From Rhizobium leguminosarum bv. trifolii WSM1325 (lineage in GTDB: Bacteria; Pseudomonadota; Alphaproteobacteria; Rhizobiales; Rhizobiaceae): a stretch of 64,000 bases of DNA. Of this stretch, positions 60,471 to 64,000 are shown piece by piece. The notes beneath the pieces were generated by a model. That model made no database searches, was not told the DNA's origin, and was given only the letters and a program-made list of their open reading frames with translations. Location of the stretch: positions 2,852,001 through 2,916,000 of the forward strand of contig CP001622.1 in assembly GCA_000023185.1 (NCBI GenBank), written 5' to 3'. Both the position numbers and the translations under genes were made by a program. Position 1 is the stretch's first letter, and every line of letters starts with the position of its first letter.

Positions 60471-61094
60471 TCAGTAGCCCGGCGGCGGCAGTGCGGCGTT
60501 GGGGTTTCGCTGGAACCACTCGACATCCTCGTTGACGCGGTCGAGTTCGTCCTGCACATCGCGCTGATCGCGGCGGATGTCGTGCATGTCGTCTTCGAGA
60601 TCCTCGATCCGCCGGCGCAGTTCCGACCGGTCACCGTCCTTGGCATCCCTCAGCTTGTCGGAAAGCTCATCGATGCTTGTCTCCTTGGAGCTATAGTCGT
60701 TCTGCATCGAGCTGAGGCGCGCCTGCAGCCCATGCTGCTTGCTGCCGAGGCCGAAGCCGCGCAGGAAACCGGGTGCGGTCTGGGGCGGGCAGACATTGGC
60801 GTAGCCGCTGCCCGCCTGGCCGCGCGCAAGCCCGCTGAGCGGCGTGCAGTAGCGCACCAGGCCAGTCTGATATCCCTGAAACCAGATCGTCTGATCGGGC
60901 ACGATCTTGACCCGCTCGCAGGATTTCGCATGTGCGGCGAAGCGTTGTTGCGGCTCGTGGCCTGCTGCCCCGTCGCTCTCGCCGATCACCCGCCAGTCGG
61001 CGGCGACGCATTCCTCCTTGGACAGCGTGTTGCAGGAGACAAGGAAAAGGCCAAAGCCGATGGTGGCGGCAAGCGCAAGAAACGAGCGGATCAT
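60471..61094 (-). CDS. DUF2799-type lipoprotein with coiled-coil tail
   Basis: 207 residues from the ATG at 61094, which starts a lipoprotein signal (MIRSFLALAATIGFGLFLVSC, lipobox LVSC). The middle has the DUF2799 pattern (CVAADWRVIGESDGAAG, WFQGYQTGLVRYCTP). The last 90 residues form a highly charged coiled coil (LRDAKDGDRSELRRRIEDLEDDMHDIRRDQRDVQDELDRV). Role unknown; probably an outer-membrane or periplasmic structural lipoprotein. Confidence 0.82.
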   Translation of the reverse strand: MIRSFLALAATIGFGLFLVSCNTLSKEECVAADWRVIGESDGAAGHEPQQRFAAHAKSCERVKIVPDQTIWFQGYQTGLVRYCTPLSGLARGQAGSGYANVCPPQTAPGFLRGFGLGSKQHGLQARLSSMQNDYSSKETSIDELSDKLRDAKDGDRSELRRRIEDLEDDMHDIRRDQRDVQDELDRVNEDVEWFQRNPNAALPPPGY

Positions 61095-61226
61095 GGCGTC
61101 CCGGGTAAGATGAGGAGTGCGATGCCGCAGCTTAGCCGCAGGACAAGCCCGCGTCACCGGAGCAGCGACGCGAATTTGCAGTTTTCATGGCTTTTTTCTG
61201 TCAAAATTACGGCAGCGCAGACTGCG

Positions 61227-61724
61227 TCAGAGCAGCGGGGCCAGCCGCAGCGTATCCAGATCCTTGGCAAGCATCAGCGCCAGCGCCTCGACCGCCAGAT
61301 TGTGGTCATCGCGCTGCGGCAGTCCTGAGACGGTGACGGCGCCGATGCAGCCGGTGCCCTTGACGTTGATCGGGAAACTGCCGCCATGTGGCGCATAGTC
61401 TGCGCCGGAAAGCCCGTTATCCTCGACCGTCTTGCCATCCTTCTGCAGCTTCAGGCCGGAGGCATAGCTGCTGCGGAAATAACGCAGCACCATATTGCGC
61501 TTGCGGCGGACCCAGTTGACGTTGTCGGGCGTCACACCCGGGAGTGCCGCATAGAAGACCGGCATCGAATGCAGGGTCACGTCGATCGCGATGCCGAGGC
61601 CACGCTCGGTGGCGAGTTCCTGCAGGAGCTTGCCGAGCTGCCATGCCGTCGTCAGATCAAAAGCGTCGAAGCTTAGGACTTTCTCCTGCTCCGCGATCCG
61701 GCTGAGATCGTCCTCGATTGTCAT
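61227..61724 (-). CDS. UPF0303/DUF336-type (GlcG/HbpS-like) protein
   Basis: 165 residues from the ATG at 61724. The family pattern ERGLGIAIDVTLHSMPVFYAALPGVTPDNVNWVRRKRNMVLRYFRSSYASGL is followed by GGSFPINVKGTGCIGAVTVSGLPQRDDHNLAVEAL, the Rossmann-like end shared with GlcG and HbpS. HbpS binds haem, but this branch is uncharacterised. No signal peptide. It stands between two minus-strand genes with a 132-base gap on one side. Confidence 0.85.
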   Translation of the reverse strand: MTIEDDLSRIAEQEKVLSFDAFDLTTAWQLGKLLQELATERGLGIAIDVTLHSMPVFYAALPGVTPDNVNWVRRKRNMVLRYFRSSYASGLKLQKDGKTVEDNGLSGADYAPHGGSFPINVKGTGCIGAVTVSGLPQRDDHNLAVEALALMLAKDLDTLRLAPLL

Positions 61725-61808
61725 GATGAGCGTTCCTCTTGCGCGATGATCCGTGCAGACCATTCTCGCGGGGAGCAAAAAAGTAAAGCAAAAACTTGGA
61801 CCTATCCC

Positions 61809-61914
61809 TGGAGCAACTCCAGCAAAACTGCGCCGCGGTTTTGCGTCCGCAATTGCGCGAAGACAAAGAGATAGAGCATTTTCATCACTCCGAAGAAAAC
61901 GGAAATGCTCTATG
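61809..61914. repeat. Small intergenic repeat, family A copy 2
   Basis: GGAGCAACTCCAGCAAAACT, GCGCCGCGGTTTTGCGTCCG and CAATTGCGC, ending in GGAAATGCTCTATG. Aligned with 4590-4695 it keeps both hairpin arms, but its left terminal repeat is degraded (GGAGCA in place of CTAGAGCA). Its right edge abuts the flavin reductase stop at 61915. Confidence 0.75.
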
Positions 61915-62526
61915 TCAGAGCTTCGGCGTCAGCATCTCGAAGCGGTCGCGGGTAGTGGCGCAGGTATCGCCGCCAAGCCTCGCAATGGCATCCACCGCGG
62001 CCGGATCGACATGCAGCCGTTCAGGATCGACCACGCCGTCGCGATAATGCGCGTAGACGATCTCGCCCATGACGATCTGCCGCGACCGGCCGAGCTCCAG
62101 CGTCACGTGCCGCTTGCATTCGAAGGCGGCCGGCGCCTCGGCGATAAAGGGCGAGGCCACCTTCTCGCCCGGCATCGCCGTCAAGCCCGCTTCCTTCAAC
62201 TCGTCGACGCCGCGCGGATATTTGGCGCCGCAGACATGCATCGCCTCGGCGATCGCGAAGGAGACGATATTGACCGTGAACACCTCGGTCATGCGGATAT
62301 TGTGGCCGGTATCCTTGAACGACATGTCGACATTGTTCTCGACCCCGATCGCAAGGATCGGCGGATCGGCCGAGAGGCAGTTGAAGAAGCTGAAGGGTGC
62401 GGCGTTGATCCGGCCGTTTTCGTCGACCGTCGTCACCAGAGCGATCGGGCGCGGAATGATCGTGCCGATCATCAGCTTGTAGCGTTGGCGCTCGGTGAGC
62501 TGTTGGAAATCGAAGGAAACGGACAT
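61915..62526 (-). CDS. Flavin reductase-like (FMN-binding) protein
   Basis: 203 residues of the split-barrel flavoreductase fold: MIGTIIPRPIALVTTVDENGRINAAPFSFFNCLSADPPILAIG is the FMN-binding signature, followed by KDTGHNIRMTEVFTVNIV. Proteins of this type reduce flavin or act as small-molecule reductases. It lies 3 bases downstream of the Asp/Glu racemase gene on the same strand, so it belongs to the operon that also contains the PotC-type permease. A family A repeat directly follows its stop. Confidence 0.85.
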   Translation of the reverse strand: MSVSFDFQQLTERQRYKLMIGTIIPRPIALVTTVDENGRINAAPFSFFNCLSADPPILAIGVENNVDMSFKDTGHNIRMTEVFTVNIVSFAIAEAMHVCGAKYPRGVDELKEAGLTAMPGEKVASPFIAEAPAAFECKRHVTLELGRSRQIVMGEIVYAHYRDGVVDPERLHVDPAAVDAIARLGGDTCATTRDRFEMLTPKL

Positions 62527-62529
62527 CGT

Positions 62530-63273
62530 TCAGCCGACCTTCAGGACCGGCGAGAAACCGCTCATCGCCCCGGTGAAGGGTTTCGGCAGCGGCGACGCGT
62601 AGGAGCCGCGCTTGCTGGTGGAAAGCCCGAGCGACACCAGCGCTTCGGCCTGCTTGACGGCGGCGGCGACACCGTCGACGACAGGCACGCCGTAGATCTG
62701 CTGCAGTTCGCGCGCCAGATCGGTCATGCCGGCGCAACCGAGCACGATCGCCTCGGCGCCGTCTTCCAAAAGCGCCCGCTCGATCTCGGCCCTGAGCTTG
62801 CCGATCGCGCCCGAGGCCGGATCTTCCAGTTCCAGCACAGGGATGTCTGAGGCGCGCACCTTGGCGCGGTCGCCCATGCCGTAGCGGCGCACCAGATTGT
62901 CGATCAGCACCCGCGAGCGCTCCAGCGTCGTCACCACGGTGAAGCGCTGCGCCAGGAAACCAGCCGTCACCACGGCGGACTCGCAAAGCCCGAGGATCGG
63001 CACATCGGCAAAGGTCCGCGCCGCTTCGAGCCCGGTATCGTCGAAGCAGGCGATAACAGCCGCGTCATAGCCTACACCCTGCCGTTCCCTGAGTTCGGCG
63101 AGCAGGCCGGGAATCGCTAAGGCCCCGTCGTAGTGCCCTTCGATGGAAACCGGCCCCATGCGCGAGGTGGCCGCGATGATCTCCGTGCCGGATGCCGCCA
63201 CCGCGCGCGCGGCGGTGGCGGCTTTCTCGGTCATGGAGGCCGTGGTGTTCGGATTGACGATGAGGATGCGCAT
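62530..63273 (-). CDS. Asp/Glu/hydantoin racemase family protein
   Basis: 247 residues. The two catalytic cysteines of the family appear as VIACFDDTGLEAAR and VLGCAGMTDLA. The start MRILIVNPNTTASMTEK is typical of hydantoin racemases, and it lies one base upstream of the flavin reductase run. In other rhizobia such genes sit with hydantoin or pyrimidine catabolism and a PotABCD-like ABC transporter, which agrees with the permease upstream. Substrate specificity is inferred. Confidence 0.87.
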   Translation of the reverse strand: MRILIVNPNTTASMTEKAATAARAVAASGTEIIAATSRMGPVSIEGHYDGALAIPGLLAELRERQGVGYDAAVIACFDDTGLEAARTFADVPILGLCESAVVTAGFLAQRFTVVTTLERSRVLIDNLVRRYGMGDRAKVRASDIPVLELEDPASGAIGKLRAEIERALLEDGAEAIVLGCAGMTDLARELQQIYGVPVVDGVAAAVKQAEALVSLGLSTSKRGSYASPLPKPFTGAMSGFSPVLKVG

Positions 63274-63274
63274 G

Positions 63275-64000
63275 TCAGTTTATCTTTGCCTGCCGCCGGC
63301 TGAGCATCGTCATGATGCCGAGTGCGATGAGAATGATGGTGAAGGAAAACAGCGTCGTCACGGTGCCGAGCGCATAGAGCACCGGCGTCGTGACGTTGGT
63401 GGTCATGCCGTAGATTTCAAGCGGCAGCGTGTTGTAGGTGCCTGATGTCATCAGCGTGCGGGCGAATTCGTCATAGGAGAGCGTGAAGCCGAACAGGCCG
63501 ACGCCGATGAGGCTCGGCGCGATCATCGGCAGCACGACATGGCGGAACGTCTGCCAGGAGCTGGCGCCGAGGTCACGCGCCGCCTCTTCATAGGCCGGCG
63601 AAAAGCGGTTGAAGACGGCAAACATGATCAGCACGCCGAACGGCAGCGTCCAGGTGAGATGCGCGCCGAAGGCCGACGAATACCAGGCGGGCTTCAGCCC
63701 TCCCTCCTGGAAAACGACGCCGATGCCGAGCGAGATGATGATCGACGGCACGACAAGGCTTGCGACCGTGGCATAGAACAGCGCGGTCGAACCGCGGAAA
63801 CGGCGGCGGAAGGCAAGGCCGGCGAGCAGTGAGACGACGACGGTCACCGCCATCACCATCAGCCCGAGGGTGAAGGAGCGGCGGAACGAGGCGCCGAAAT
63901 CGCCGACCGCCTGCTTCTCGAACAGATTGAAGAACCAGTGCGTGGAAATACCGTTCATCGGGAAGGTCAGGCCGCCGTCCGGCCCCTGGAAGGAGAGGAT
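63275..64000 (-). CDS. ABC transporter permease, PotC type (N-terminus beyond window edge)
   Basis: 241 residues visible and the frame stays open to the right edge; the upstream codons read LSFQGPDGGLTFPMNG, a motif of PotC permeases, so the ATG at 63958 is internal. At least five hydrophobic segments and the EAA loop SPAYEEAARDLGASSWQTFRHVVLPMIAPS are present. It ends one base before the racemase gene. It is part of an ABC uptake operon whose other subunits lie beyond the window. Confidence 0.92.
   Translation of the reverse strand: MLSFQGPDGGLTFPMNGISTHWFFNLFEKQAVGDFGASFRRSFTLGLMVMAVTVVVSLLAGLAFRRRFRGSTALFYATVASLVVPSIIISLGIGVVFQEGGLKPAWYSSAFGAHLTWTLPFGVLIMFAVFNRFSPAYEEAARDLGASSWQTFRHVVLPMIAPSLIGVGLFGFTLSYDEFARTLMTSGTYNTLPLEIYGMTTNVTTPVLYALGTVTTLFSFTIILIALGIMTMLSRRQAKIN

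Noticed and set aside
1..64000. CRISPR arrays, insertion sequences, tRNA and rRNA genes
   Set aside because: No regularly spaced direct repeats with unique spacers, no transposase-like protein, and no tRNA cloverleaf or rRNA sequence was recognised.

Overview
The window looks like a chromosomal segment of a fast-growing Rhizobium (R. etli / R. leguminosarum group). The evidence is its high GC, the Rhizobiales-type division-gene order, betaine-lipid genes btaAB, a PPi-type phosphofructokinase, many ABC uptake systems and several families of small rhizobial intergenic repeats. No phage, insertion sequence, CRISPR array, tRNA or rRNA was seen. The one clear RNA gene is RNase P RNA (about 4138-4545, minus strand).

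Layout. 1-3918: start of the division and cell-wall cluster on the minus strand (mraZ, rsmH, ftsL, then ftsI running off the left edge). Its leader carries a four-repeat MraZ-type operator laid over a promoter, and a terminator-like hairpin. 4138-7164: rnpB and two tandem FAD oxidoreductase paralogues. 7244-18791: an area rich in envelope genes (two SLT transglycosylases, an AmpD-type amidase, a GH25 lysozyme lipoprotein, an MltB-type transglycosylase), with a DnaJ-domain protein, pfp, a LysE-type exporter, a serine hydrolase and btaAB. 18896-24867: a DMT exporter, an unlisted 25-residue membrane peptide, the ArsR-methyltransferase/metF operon, ettA and a secreted RNase T2. 25026-31554: an alpha/beta hydrolase, a second DMT exporter, a CaiB-type CoA-transferase paired with a ThDP enzyme, RidA, a DUF442 protein and a mutarotase-like protein. 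31914-34103: an L,D-transpeptidase and a ParA-type ATPase.

34333-41081 is a minus-strand catabolic cluster: N-formylglutamate amidohydrolase-like hydrolase, APC permease, PuuA-type glutamine synthetase, aldehyde dehydrogenase, iron alcohol dehydrogenase. It reads as a gamma-glutamylation route for an amine or amino alcohol. A divergent RpiR-type regulator precedes an Fe3+/polyamine-type ABC transporter (42316-46243) whose promoter region holds 11-bp phased PHO-box-like repeats. 46818-54325 is a sugar uptake locus, probably for an amino sugar: a CUT1 ABC transporter and Gfo/Idh dehydrogenase face a divergent BadF/NagK-type kinase and GntR regulator, and an identical 14-mer sits inverted in the divergent intergenic region. 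A VapBC-like pair, metH, an AGE-family epimerase, a DUF2799 lipoprotein, a UPF0303 protein and a flavin reductase/hydantoin racemase/PotC-type permease group fill the right end.

The strongest regulatory signal is a shared AT-rich palindrome upstream of both the arsR-metF operon (22235-22250) and metH (58971-58990), 37 kb apart. It suggests that the ArsR-methyltransferase protein controls the methionine methyl branch. Start codons below were chosen from ribosome-binding sites, signal peptides and family lengths. Functions are inferred from the sequence alone, with no database search.
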